DNA of 45,290 nucleotides from an uncultured Bacteroidota bacterium (GTDB lineage Bacteria > Bacteroidota > Bacteroidia > Bacteroidales > GCA-2748055): assembly GCA_937129385.1 (NCBI GenBank), contig CAKZNC010000044.1, forward strand, positions 1-45,290, given 5' to 3'. The notes below the pieces were generated by a model. The model was not told where the DNA came from, searched no databases, and saw only the letters and a list, made by a program, of their open reading frames with translations. The position numbers were made by a program, and so were the translations under genes. Every line of letters begins with the position of its first letter. Within the stretch, counting starts at the first letter, position 1. Of the stretch, positions 1 to 9,936 are shown one piece after another.

Positions 1-1
1 G

Positions 2-2383
2 GCCGCAGCTTCCGAAGTGGGTACCGATATCAAGATCGGAGTGGTTACATACGATGCAGAAACCTCTTATGATCCGATCTCCGAGGACTGGAACGAAGGG
101 ATGATGCCCATCGTAGGAGACAAAGCCGATTTCCTGATCGTCCATAATTACTTCACCCCCTACAAACAGGATTCCCCGGTAAGTACGGTATTAAATTCGC
201 ATACGGTCCCAGGCAGAATCATGTCCGCCGTCGAAGTCGATATGGCTGAAGCCGGAATGACAATGCTCCCCGTGGCCATGACAGAGTGGAACATCTTCGC
301 AGTCGGTTCAATGCAGCAGGTATCCTACATCAACGGGATGCTCGCAGCGATTACGCTAGGTGAATTTGTAAAAAATAACTACGGGATGGCCAATCGCTGG
401 GACCTGGTGAATGGATGGAGCAATGGCAACGACCATGGGATGTTCTCCATTGGTGGCGAACCGGGAGTCGACCTCTATAACCCCAGGGCAGCATTCTTCT
501 ACATGTATTATCACCAGAAATTTTTCGGAGACACGATGGTCAATGCCACGGTTACGGGCAATGACAACATCGTGGCCCATGCATCGACCTTCTCTTCGGG
601 TGAAACCGGACTGGTACTGGTCAATAAGGGCAATGAAGCTGAAACAGCTGAAATTGAGATCGAGAACGGTGATCCCGGACTTCAATACTATTACTATACA
701 TTAACCGGTGGCGACGATAATGGCGAGTTTTCAAGGAAGGTCCTGATCAATGGAATCGAAACCGATGAGCAGGGCGGCGGTCCGGATGAATATGCATCGA
801 TCAAAGCACGATCGTCTGACACCTTTAGCGGTATCAAGGTTAGCCTGCCTCCCCGCTCTGCTGTCTACCTGCTTGTGGACAAAAAAGCTCCCCTCAGCTA
901 TGTGGGCGCGGTCATCGATACCAACAGCAGGGTCATCACAGTGGGACTCAATGATGTGGTACAGGCTGCAGAAAACGTACAGGGATTTGAAGTTATGCTG
1001 AATGGCTCGTCGCAGGTTCCGGTGGGAAATGTGGTGATCGATCCCGACTATCCCTTCCTGGTCCACCTGTACCTGGGACAGGAGATCGGGTATGGCGATG
1101 AGCTTACCCTCTCCTACTCCGGGAGTGACATCGTAGATTACGAGGGCATACCGCTGATCGCATTCACAGATCAATCGGTCGAGAACCTGATCCCCGGGGG
1201 GCCATATTATATCACAGTGGTCACACTGGCCCTCGGTGAACTGATCCAGGAAGCGGAGATCATGCTTGATCATACATACCAGGTTTCCAATGCTGCCGGG
1301 GTAACCTATTTTACCGTCATGGAAGGACAATATGAACTTGGCGGAACCAAAGCGCATTACAACCAGGTGTCGGACACACTTGTTGAGATTTCCTCAGATA
1401 CCACCCTTTACGTGGAGCTGGAACCGAATACCTATTCCGTCTCACTCCATGTGACAGACACAGAATCAGGGAACAACATGACTGATGTGGTTGTGACAAC
1501 AGTTTCTGCCTTTACGGTCACCAATGCAAACGGCCTGGCTAAGGTCGATCTGCGCTTCGGAGAACAGCCGGTCTCCTTTGATAAATTCAACTATTTCAGT
1601 GCCGACAGCATATTCATGATCGACTCCGATACAACCCTGGAAGTCGGACTGACACGGTCGCATGCAGGCACAAAATTCAGGATAAAGAACGGGATCGTTC
1701 CTGTAGTGGATGCCTCGGTAAACCTGAACGGGGAGACATTGTATACAGGGGCGGCCGGGACGATTACATTTGCATCTGTACCGCTCGATCAACCGCTTGT
1801 TTACACGATTGAAAAGGAGAATTACATCACCCTCAACGGCAGCCTTAATGTGGCAAAGGATACGACCGTGAACCTGCAGATGGAAAAGTCCATTGCCAAC
1901 GTCGAATTCCTTGTCAGCACAACAAGCGGAGATCTGCAGGATGGATGGGTGGTGCTTGAAACCGATTCCTGCGCAATCAATGAAGTGGGACGATGCTTTT
2001 ATTATGGACATGCTAAAAATATGAATTATTATTTCCAGGTTGGAGCTCCAGGTTATGAAACTGTAAATGACTCCGTTTACCTTGAACAGGATACCACCAT
2101 CAGCCTGCTGCTTACGCCGGTCTCTGCGGGTGATTTCCAAACCGGGGAAACAATTATGATGTACCCCAACCCCTCATCCGGGGCCATCACGATCCAAAGT
2201 GATGCATCACGGCTGGAATCGATCAGGGTCATAGACATCACCGGGAATACGATCAGGATCTGGCAGGCAATTGAAAGAAGTGGTACCGCCCGGATCGACC
2301 TGGGTGTTCCAGCAGGAATTTATATTGTCCGCATCAGCGCCGGGGGAAAAGAGATAATAAAAAAGCTTTCAGTAACGGATTAG
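2..2383 (+). CDS. Secreted clan GH-A-like glycoside hydrolase, 3' part, with T9SS sorting domain
   Basis: The frame is open to the first base of the window, so the gene begins outside it and the GTG at 17 is not a real start. The first roughly 200 visible residues resemble the second half of a clan GH-A barrel (arabinofuranosidase or agarase-like, GH51/GH39 style). The motif TEWN, with its Glu codon at 284-286, fits the catalytic nucleophile; the acid/base Glu would lie upstream. A jelly-roll tail follows, then an SwmB/Ig-like domain (about residues 290-390 counted from base 17). Four further Ig-like modules each end in a DTT(L/V/I) strand (DTTLYVEL, DTTLEVGL, DTTVNLQM, DTTISLLL). The last ~75 residues form a type A T9SS sorting domain containing YPNPSSG, so the protein is probably exported and surface-bound or released. 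Substrate cannot be read from the sequence. Confidence 0.75.
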   Translation, partial: AAASEVGTDIKIGVVTYDAETSYDPISEDWNEGMMPIVGDKADFLIVHNYFTPYKQDSPVSTVLNSHTVPGRIMSAVEVDMAEAGMTMLPVAMTEWNIFAVGSMQQVSYINGMLAAITLGEFVKNNYGMANRWDLVNGWSNGNDHGMFSIGGEPGVDLYNPRAAFFYMYYHQKFFGDTMVNATVTGNDNIVAHASTFSSGETGLVLVNKGNEAETAEIEIENGDPGLQYYYYTLTGGDDNGEFSRKVLINGIETDEQGGGPDEYASIKARSSDTFSGIKVSLPPRSAVYLLVDKKAPLSYVGAVIDTNSRVITVGLNDVVQAAENVQGFEVMLNGSSQVPVGNVVIDPDYPFLVHLYLGQEIGYGDELTLSYSGSDIVDYEGIPLIAFTDQSVENLIPGGPYYITVVTLALGELIQEAEIMLDHTYQVSNAAGVTYFTVMEGQYELGGTKAHYNQVSDTLVEISSDTTLYVELEPNTYSVSLHVTDTESGNNMTDVVVTTVSAFTVTNANGLAKVDLRFGEQPVSFDKFNYFSADSIFMIDSDTTLEVGLTRSHAGTKFRIKNGIVPVVDASVNLNGETLYTGAAGTITFASVPLDQPLVYTIEKENYITLNGSLNVAKDTTVNLQMEKSIANVEFLVSTTSGDLQDGWVVLETDSCAINEVGRCFYYGHAKNMNYYFQVGAPGYETVNDSVYLEQDTTISLLLTPVSAGDFQTGETIMMYPNPSSGAITIQSDASRLESIRVIDITGNTIRIWQAIERSGTARIDLGVPAGIYIVRISAGGKEIIKKLSVTD

Positions 2384-2513
2384 TTCAATCTGCACTACAA
2401 GTTTGTATTGCCATCATTCCGGTTGCTCATCGATCCGCAATGCAGGAATGTTAATAGGAGATTTCCAGGTGAATGCGGGTTATTCGCCCATTTTTTCTAA
2501 TTTTAATTCAGTG

Positions 2514-5500
2514 ATGATTTTGCGAACTGCCATACTGATCCCTCTTTTTTATTTAACGATACCTCTCTTTGCCCAGGTACCAGCGAATGATACGATACCT
2601 TTTTCTGACAACAAAGTCAAATCATCGGATCAATATGTGTTGAAAACCACAGTCGATACTGCCATAACCCTGGTGATCAATGAACTTCTTGCACAGAATT
2701 CCGACTTCAATGTCGACGAATTTGGAAATGATGATGACTGGTTCGAGGTGTATAATTACGGAGATGACCCGGTTTTACTCAATAACCTCTGGTTCACAGA
2801 TGACCCCGCGGAACCGGCAAAATGGAAGATCGACACCTTAGAAAATATCTTCCTGGATCCCGGCGGATATTTCCTGGTTTGGGCAGATGACGAACCCTGG
2901 CAGGGCTATGAGCATGCAAACTTCAAAATCTCGGGTGATGGAGAATATATTGGAATATACACCGCTGAACTGCAGGTGGTCGACGAGATAAGTTTTGGTG
3001 AACAAACTCCTAATATTTCGTATGGCAGAACCTCCGGGACCGGCCTCAACTGGGTCTTTTTAGACCCACCTACTCCGGAAGGAGAAAATGCAAACACCGG
3101 GGGCGGAATAGTTCTCCCTGCTCCCTTCTCAGGAATATCGGGTGGTGTATTTGCAGATCCTCAGAAAGTCCACCTGTTCGCCCCGGTCGCAGGAGCCGAG
3201 ATCAGGTATACACTCGATGCCGGAAATCCTGATTCAGAAAGTGAATTATATGAAGACCCGATAGAGATATCCTCAACAACAATTTTAAAAGCCAGGCTTT
3301 TCAGGGAGGGAGACCTGGCAGGTCCTATACTGACCTCCACCTACTTTATTGCAGAAGATAAATACAGCAATCCCCTGGTTTCAATTGTTGCCACGGAAGA
3401 GGATCTGTTCGGCAATCAGGGGTTGATCACCACGAATTCAGGGATCAGGGAGATCTCTGCGCATTTTGAATATATGTCAGACGGACAAACATTCTATGCA
3501 TCAGGAACCGGGCTGCAACTTCATTCCACAACAAGCGGCAAACCCACATCTCTGCGGTTCCATGCCAGGTCGAGATATGGGAATGACTGGTTTGATTATC
3601 CATTTTTTGGGGACCAGGCTCCCTTCTCATTCAAAAGGCTGATCCTCCGAAACAGCGGCAATGACAACGTAAATATCAGTACTACGCATACCCATTTCAG
3701 GGACCTCCTGATCCATGAAATTGCCAGGCGCTCTCTGAAAGACCCCATGATCTCTGCCGGAAAACCGGTGAACGTATTCCTGAACGGAAAATATCATGGC
3801 ATTTTTAACATGAGGGAACGTATCGATCAATTCTATATTGAATCACATACCGGCACCACCGAAAAATATGATTTGCTGGAGCGTGCCTTTGGATTCCCCG
3901 GGAACAAGAACCCGATCGTTGGGTCCTTTGATGAATGGAACAATTTGATGTCATTCGTGGATACAACAGGTGATCCTTCCGTTGAAGAGGACTTCAGTTA
4001 TATTGCCTCCCAGGTAAACATTGAAAATTTTACTGAGTACTGGATGACCGAGGTTTTCGTGGGGAATTATGACTGGTTGTCCAACAATGTGAAATTCTGG
4101 AAACCCGAAGATGGTCCCTGGCAATGGATCTTCTGGGATCTGGACCATGGAATTGGCACAAAAAAAGACCAGTACGGATATGTCAGCTGGAATACACTGG
4201 AATGGTCACTTACATTTAATGAGCGGACCTGGCCAAACGGGTATAATAACATGCTGATCAGGAACCTGATGAAAAATGAAGGCTACCATGACCATATTAT
4301 TAAAAAATTTGCAACCCTGCTGAATACCTCTTTTGCATATTCCAGCACTAAACCCGTTTACGATTCCCTGCAGGCACTGTATGAAAATGATATGATCTAC
4401 CATACAACAATGTGGAATAAGGAGATGGATGACTGGAGATCGGCCTGCGACACGGTGGATCATTATCTTAAATATCGTCCTGAAGCCGTATTCAATCACC
4501 TTCAACGTTTTTTTGAACTTGAGGAACCTGTTGATGTTGAGCTGAATGTTATACCCGAAGGCGCGGGCAGCATCATTTGGGGAGGAGAAAAGATTCCAAC
4601 TGCCTCCCTGGACGGAAAATATTTCCCGGGGCTGAGTTATCGTATCGGGGCGCAAGCCATTCCTGGATATCACCTGGCACAATGGACCCTCAACGGGGAG
4701 AGTGCAGACCCTGATACCATCGATCTTTCAGGACCCGTTGAGATCAATGCTTACTTCGAGAACAACAATTACCAGGTACCCCTGCAGTTCACCGAGCTCT
4801 ATTCCAACAACAGGCAGTATTTTGATTGCGGAGACTGGATCGAATTGCTTCATTATGGCTATGATCGGCTGGACCTTTCAGGTGCTGAATTACGGAATGG
4901 TGATGACCAGACATTGTTCATATTTGACGAGGGTTTTCAAATCGATCCGGGTACCTATTTTGTGATCGCAGAAGATGCGGGGTCCTTTGGAGAGATCTTC
5001 CCCCCTTCCGTGGAAATTGCAGGAGAACTCCTGCAGGACTTCTCCGGGGATCCAGTGATTAAACTGGTCCTGGCGGATGGAACCCTGGCCTGCAATGTTT
5101 CGTTCATGCATACATCCAGCTGGCCAGTTCTGCCGGATGAAGGCTATAGTCTGGAACTTAAAAAACCGGTCCTGGATGAACAGGTTGGATCCAACTGGAG
5201 CCTCAGTCACAATGAATTCGGGTCTCCGGGACTGTCGAACAGCCTGTTTTATAACTTCCATCAACCGAATGGTAAGGACAGCATCCTGAGTAATGAAGAG
5301 ACTGCAATGATCAGGTTTGATCCCCCGGGGGATTTGTATTCAGACCAGGATGGGCATGCACTTGCAGGAATACATGTAACCGGGCTGGAAGGTCCCGGAA
5401 AGTTTTACTTCGGAGGTGATCAGGTCACCAGCAACTCCATCCTCCCGCCGGGAGATCTCTTTTTTGAACCTTCCCCGCCATACTCAAAAGCATCCCGCCT

Positions 5501-5837
5501 GGTCTACAGGCTAATCGACCGCTCAGGGGAATCAAGTGAAGCTTTTTTACTCAATTTTCTGCCAGATACTGATATCAGGAAAAAGATCCGATCAGCTTTC
5601 AAAATCTACCCAAATCCCGCAGTTGATCATGTTACCATTAGATTTGAGACCTCCTTATTCAATTCTGCAGATTTTGTGATGTTCGACATCATGGGAAATC
5701 AGATACTGCAAAGGAAAATTGCAGGTGGGCAGAACATGACGACCGTCCCGCTGAACGATCTTAAGCCCGGGATCTATATCTATTCTATACGGACAGCGGG
5801 CGACCGGTGGTTTGGGAAAATTGAGGTGATCAGGTGA
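2514..5837 (+). CDS. CotH-kinase/lamin-tail protein secreted by T9SS
   Basis: The ATG at 2514 is chosen because it begins a clear signal peptide (MILRTAILIPLFYL, ending LFAQ); a longer frame from 2403 would bury it. Domain order in 1107 residues: signal peptide; lamin-tail domain (~50-170, INELLAQNS); chitobiase C-terminal-like beta domain (~200-265, IRYTLDAGNPDS); CotH atypical kinase fold (~285-640); InlB-like repeat (~680-750); second lamin-tail-like domain (~755-870); T9SS sorting domain with YPNPAVDH. In the CotH domain NYDWLSNN (Asp520, Asn525) and WDLD (Asp542, Asp544) match the family's catalytic and metal motifs. Where the neighbouring CotH proteins have K-S, this protein reads KPTS (343-346). 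CotH enzymes phosphorylate secreted proteins in Bacillus; the target here is unknown. It converges with the next gene, seven bases away. Confidence 0.85.
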   Translation: MILRTAILIPLFYLTIPLFAQVPANDTIPFSDNKVKSSDQYVLKTTVDTAITLVINELLAQNSDFNVDEFGNDDDWFEVYNYGDDPVLLNNLWFTDDPAEPAKWKIDTLENIFLDPGGYFLVWADDEPWQGYEHANFKISGDGEYIGIYTAELQVVDEISFGEQTPNISYGRTSGTGLNWVFLDPPTPEGENANTGGGIVLPAPFSGISGGVFADPQKVHLFAPVAGAEIRYTLDAGNPDSESELYEDPIEISSTTILKARLFREGDLAGPILTSTYFIAEDKYSNPLVSIVATEEDLFGNQGLITTNSGIREISAHFEYMSDGQTFYASGTGLQLHSTTSGKPTSLRFHARSRYGNDWFDYPFFGDQAPFSFKRLILRNSGNDNVNISTTHTHFRDLLIHEIARRSLKDPMISAGKPVNVFLNGKYHGIFNMRERIDQFYIESHTGTTEKYDLLERAFGFPGNKNPIVGSFDEWNNLMSFVDTTGDPSVEEDFSYIASQVNIENFTEYWMTEVFVGNYDWLSNNVKFWKPEDGPWQWIFWDLDHGIGTKKDQYGYVSWNTLEWSLTFNERTWPNGYNNMLIRNLMKNEGYHDHIIKKFATLLNTSFAYSSTKPVYDSLQALYENDMIYHTTMWNKEMDDWRSACDTVDHYLKYRPEAVFNHLQRFFELEEPVDVELNVIPEGAGSIIWGGEKIPTASLDGKYFPGLSYRIGAQAIPGYHLAQWTLNGESADPDTIDLSGPVEINAYFENNNYQVPLQFTELYSNNRQYFDCGDWIELLHYGYDRLDLSGAELRNGDDQTLFIFDEGFQIDPGTYFVIAEDAGSFGEIFPPSVEIAGELLQDFSGDPVIKLVLADGTLACNVSFMHTSSWPVLPDEGYSLELKKPVLDEQVGSNWSLSHNEFGSPGLSNSLFYNFHQPNGKDSILSNEETAMIRFDPPGDLYSDQDGHALAGIHVTGLEGPGKFYFGGDQVTSNSILPPGDLFFEPSPPYSKASRLVYRLIDRSGESSEAFLLNFLPDTDIRKKIRSAFKIYPNPAVDHVTIRFETSLFNSADFVMFDIMGNQILQRKIAGGQNMTTVPLNDLKPGIYIYSIRTAGDRWFGKIEVIR

Positions 5838-5844
5838 GGCAGTT

Positions 5845-8800
5845 CTATCTTCCGCTATAGATAACAAGTTTTGAACGTGCAGGAACCGCCGGGTCTCCCA
5901 CACCTGATATTCTGACAATATAAGCACCCGGCTCGGCGAGTCCATGGTACCAGGTAAATACAGAACCACCCGGAAAATAACTGAATTCCGTTTCAACAAG
6001 TTTTCTCCCCGAAAGAGAATAGATTTCTGCCTGAAGTTCAGTGGACCGCTCACCTGAAATCTGAAGATGCAGCACCGCACCAACCGGATTTGGATAGAGT
6101 TTCCATGCAAGTTCAGATTGACCAGGGTCCATTCCTGTGTCTCCGTCATTCATTTTTCCTGCGGTATGGAATCTCTCGATACTTGCGAACCAGTTGTATG
6201 GATCTGTATTGTCCAGTTCCGGAGATTTCAATTGCAGGCTTGGTCCATACCCATCGGCAAAAGAGGGCCAGGGCAAATTGTCGGAGTAGGGAACCATGTC
6301 TTCCACGATGCTATAACTATTCTTCAAGGTCATGATCTCCCCACTGTTGCTCAGGTTGAAACCTGTTAAACCTGCACTGAAATTTCCTGCCAGGGGATCA
6401 GTTGCGCCGTACACGGTAATGAAATTCATCATGTCTCCTGCGACCACGAGGTAGCCCCCCGAATCGATTACCGTACCTTTGGGAAATGTAAACTGGTTGT
6501 CGAATCCACCGTCGCTGAGGGTGAATCCATCCAGGATCACGCTACGATCATTGGGATTGAATAATTCGATCCATTCTGAGTAGGAATTTTGAGCAGGATG
6601 ATACATCACCTCATTGATCACGATCGATTCTCTTTCCGGTAGTGATGTGGTATCGAAAATGGCAGTAATCAACACCCTGCCTCCCGGGTCAGTGGTGATC
6701 TGATGGTTGTCTGACAGCCCCAGCCATTCTATAAATGACGAACCAGGGTCCGGTATGGCGGTCAGATCAACTGGAATCCCATCCATATAGGCACCTTTCC
6801 AGCTTTCCCCATCCAGGATAAGTGAATTCAACCTGACCTTACCATCACCGATGATCCGTATCTCAAGGTGCGTAGTATCGTCGATCTGAAAATAGGTCTT
6901 CATCTGTTCATAAAGATATAACGGACGGTCCCTCAGAAAGGAACGGATGTTTTCATGGTTTACAGCCCAGCGCGCATAATTCCCCGGATTCCATCTTTCA
7001 AACTCAGCCTCCATGGCAGGCCGTATGTGCTCTACCAGTGAATCGTAGACAGTAATTGCATGATCCGGGATGAAAAGTGTATTCAGCAGGTCACAGTTCC
7101 GGTTGATCAGTTCATTCCTGAACCGCTCATTAAGGATCAGTTTTTGGGGCATGAAATTTGGCCACTTCTCGGCATTTGTATTCGCATACTCAGTAAAACC
7201 ATTCCATGTCAGGGAATTATAAGAACGGTCAGTATCCCAGATCGTCCAGCTCCATTTTCCCCCTTCGGGTTTGATCATGAATGCGCCCCATGTCCATGAT
7301 CTAAATTGAGTGCAATGCACCAGGGATAGCAGGTTCAGGAATGAATTCATATCCATGAAACTGCTCACCTCGGTATATACACCAGGGCGGGTAAAGTCCG
7401 TTGTATCAAAATAATTCTGCAGCTTGTCCCACTCGGTCCACGTTCCATATTTCAGATCCGGGCCATATTTCTGGAATCTGACGAGATCAAAGTCACGGAT
7501 TCCCATGTTGTCCTCCACAAAATACTCATTAATGCTTTCCCTGACATTGTAAACCCCCCAGTAGGAATTGTTCAGTAGCAATACATTGAATGTACTCTGC
7601 GTGGCCAGTTCGCCCAGCTTTCTCCATAATTCAGCACTGAACGGATCCCTCAGCATGGTTCCGCTGTAATTGGTGATATCATCATCATATCCTGCACGAA
7701 GCACGATATTTTTAAATGAGTCGGGACCTTCCAGGAAAGGCGACCCGGCCAGTCTTGAGGATCCATAGCCGCCCCTGAAGTGAAGACGAAAGGATTTCTT
7801 CGGCATGAACACTGAATTCCCCCCCTGGATCCTGATGCCGGCAATGATGGAAAAATGATCGGCTCCTTTATACCAGCTTATGGATGCAGGTCGCTCCCAG
7901 CGGGGCCCTGAATGGGAATAATTTGTATAGATGCCCGTCTCCCCAAACAAGTTTTCATCGCTGGTTGATATGGAGAAGACAGGTAGCGGAAAAGCTTCTT
8001 TTTCAAAAAATACCAGGGAATGGGTGAATCCAGGTACATGGTCGGCCTGCCTCGTATTTACACGCAGTGTGGTCGGACCGGGGATTACTACAGGCGAGGA
8101 AAAGATGATACCCGGAAAGGGCTCACTTCCGTCAAGTGTATAGTAAAGATTATCTCCCGGGTTTGTTGAAAGCATGGATACGGAAACCGGGAAATCCACA
8201 GCTCCACCAGCCGTATTGAATATGGGTGAGCCCGAAAGCGCTGAATAGAATAGGGTATCGCCGCTGTCAGGATATGGATAATAGACCCACTCTTCAGACA
8301 GTCCGACTCTTTTATACACATGGTCATTGGGGATGGGGGGCAGAACGATCTGTTCCATAATATAACCACCGGGATCTGAGAGGACCAATAATTCACCCTC
8401 ACCATCCAGCTTGAAAGGCAAATGAAATGTTGTGGAGGGTTGAAGGTTATCAGCCCAGAAAGAGACAGTATCACCCGGTGAAAGGAAAATATCATCCGTC
8501 ACCTGGTGTTTCATGGGATCACCTGGATCATCGGAGAGAAAATATCCGTTCATGTTGATCATTTCACCCGAAGTATTCTTCAGGCTGAACCAATCGGGCC
8601 AGTCCAGAAGATCATCCTGTTTCATGCTCAGGTTGGAAGATGTGGCCTCGATAAACCGCAATTTGCTGTTATAGTAGGGATGCCTCCCGATATCGATCCT
8701 TGTTCCATCATTTTCGGTATCGTCCTGATCAAGCGGAAAGGAGATTCCGTCTCCATCGGTGTCCGGGTCCCCGGCATCGATCGCAGGGGAACCGGCCTGT

Positions 8801-9804
8801 AAACTGAAATCACCTGCATCCGGATCTCTGAACATGGGATCCCCCATAATATTCCCTTCACCCTCGAGCGCAACAGAATCGGTCAGACAATAATTAAATG
8901 AAACTAATGAGTTCGGCTTCAAACCCACTGTTTTTGTACTTCCTGTAATAATTGAGTTCGTTGTGTATATCGTTCCGCCTGATGTTTCCTCCGTAGAATT
9001 ATGGTATGCCCTGATTCCCATTGTATTGTTATGCAGCGTATTGTTCACTGCTTCCACCTCCGATCCCTTATGACTCTGGATCCCTCCCATACAATCAGTT
9101 ACAAGGTTACGGGTAACCAGGGCAGTTGAATTTTCACCGATACTCACTCCCATCTCGCAATGGGAGATCGTATTCTCCGTAATCACGATATCTGCGCTTC
9201 CGGTCCCGACATCGATCCCGTCATCTGAGAACATGGTGATCAAATTGCCGGAGATGGTATCTCCCGAGATATTATCCAGGTCGAGTGCATCCGTCTTCCC
9301 TGCATCTGGATTTCCGGTAAGGTGGTTGTTCCTGATCAAAACCTTTCTCGCATTGTGCGCACCAATGCAGTCGTCCCCCACTGTACCATAGGTGTTCTCA
9401 ACCCTGCAATCCTCGATGATGACTGTATCCCCGTAACTGTTCAGGTAACGAATTGCATTACTGATGTGTAGATGTTTTGCTATGACCGTCCCATTATTGT
9501 ATATATACCGCCATCGTTCGTTGTCCTGAGCCGTCGTAAAGCGCACAGGTGCATTTGCGGTCCCATTCACCACGAGCCGTCCCTCAACCCTCAGTGCAAT
9601 ATTATCTGTAATGATCAGCTGTACACCCGCTTCGATCTTAAGGGTGGCTTCTGAAGTAATGACGAGGCGTGAACCTGTGAAATAAGGAACCGAATTGTCC
9701 TTCAATACCATGTCTGCGGTCACAGAATCGGGCAGGGCTTGCTGCGCCGATAACGATGACACCAGCATTAAACTGATGAAAACGGGCAAAAGATATTTAA
9801 CCAT
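5845..9804 (-). CDS. Beta-helix/lamin-tail/CotH fusion protein secreted by T9SS
   Basis: 1319 residues. Signal peptide (LVSSLSAQ, cleaved near residue 20); right-handed parallel beta-helix (~25-330) with many short repeats such as ITENTISHCEMGVSIGEN; lamin-tail domain (~380-500); chitobiase-like domain (~535-610, LYYTLDGSEPFPG); CotH domain (~620-965); second lamin-tail domain (~1040-1180, INEVMYHPAQNSYSEWIEL); C-terminal T9SS domain with LYPNPVG. The CotH domain keeps PKKS (668-671) and WDTD (Asp857, Asp859). Aligned without gaps to the neighbour at 2514-5837, however, the catalytic Asp becomes Arg835 and the conserved Asn becomes Gly840. It may therefore be a pseudokinase or a structural homologue. 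The two genes are tail to tail with no room for a terminator. Partnership between the two is inferred from adjacency and shared domains. Confidence 0.85.
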   Translation of the reverse strand: MVKYLLPVFISLMLVSSLSAQQALPDSVTADMVLKDNSVPYFTGSRLVITSEATLKIEAGVQLIITDNIALRVEGRLVVNGTANAPVRFTTAQDNERWRYIYNNGTVIAKHLHISNAIRYLNSYGDTVIIEDCRVENTYGTVGDDCIGAHNARKVLIRNNHLTGNPDAGKTDALDLDNISGDTISGNLITMFSDDGIDVGTGSADIVITENTISHCEMGVSIGENSTALVTRNLVTDCMGGIQSHKGSEVEAVNNTLHNNTMGIRAYHNSTEETSGGTIYTTNSIITGSTKTVGLKPNSLVSFNYCLTDSVALEGEGNIMGDPMFRDPDAGDFSLQAGSPAIDAGDPDTDGDGISFPLDQDDTENDGTRIDIGRHPYYNSKLRFIEATSSNLSMKQDDLLDWPDWFSLKNTSGEMINMNGYFLSDDPGDPMKHQVTDDIFLSPGDTVSFWADNLQPSTTFHLPFKLDGEGELLVLSDPGGYIMEQIVLPPIPNDHVYKRVGLSEEWVYYPYPDSGDTLFYSALSGSPIFNTAGGAVDFPVSVSMLSTNPGDNLYYTLDGSEPFPGIIFSSPVVIPGPTTLRVNTRQADHVPGFTHSLVFFEKEAFPLPVFSISTSDENLFGETGIYTNYSHSGPRWERPASISWYKGADHFSIIAGIRIQGGNSVFMPKKSFRLHFRGGYGSSRLAGSPFLEGPDSFKNIVLRAGYDDDITNYSGTMLRDPFSAELWRKLGELATQSTFNVLLLNNSYWGVYNVRESINEYFVEDNMGIRDFDLVRFQKYGPDLKYGTWTEWDKLQNYFDTTDFTRPGVYTEVSSFMDMNSFLNLLSLVHCTQFRSWTWGAFMIKPEGGKWSWTIWDTDRSYNSLTWNGFTEYANTNAEKWPNFMPQKLILNERFRNELINRNCDLLNTLFIPDHAITVYDSLVEHIRPAMEAEFERWNPGNYARWAVNHENIRSFLRDRPLYLYEQMKTYFQIDDTTHLEIRIIGDGKVRLNSLILDGESWKGAYMDGIPVDLTAIPDPGSSFIEWLGLSDNHQITTDPGGRVLITAIFDTTSLPERESIVINEVMYHPAQNSYSEWIELFNPNDRSVILDGFTLSDGGFDNQFTFPKGTVIDSGGYLVVAGDMMNFITVYGATDPLAGNFSAGLTGFNLSNSGEIMTLKNSYSIVEDMVPYSDNLPWPSFADGYGPSLQLKSPELDNTDPYNWFASIERFHTAGKMNDGDTGMDPGQSELAWKLYPNPVGAVLHLQISGERSTELQAEIYSLSGRKLVETEFSYFPGGSVFTWYHGLAEPGAYIVRISGVGDPAVPARSKLVIYSGR

Positions 9805-9872
9805 GAATTTCTCCTCTTCTCATTGTACAAGATAGAAATACTACCTGTAAAGTTGTATGATCCCGGGGCATT

Positions 9873-9884
9873 TTCCTGCAGGAA
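9873..9884. repeat. 12-bp perfect palindrome in the 9805-9936 gap
   Basis: TTCCTGCAGGAA reads the same on both strands and lies about 70 bases upstream of the minus-strand start at 9804. It could be an operator half-site pair or chance. The rest of the 132-base gap shows no terminator and no exact promoter element; bases 9925-9935 carry a fragment of the heptamer repeat seen at 41581. Confidence 0.25.
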
Positions 9885-9936
9885 TACCGGTCCCTATCCA
9901 AAACCCTGACCTATGTCACCAACAACTGACGGCTGC

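Noticed and set aside
1-9804. A polysaccharide utilisation locus
   Set aside because: There is a glycosidase-like gene but no SusC/SusD pair, regulator or sulfatase.
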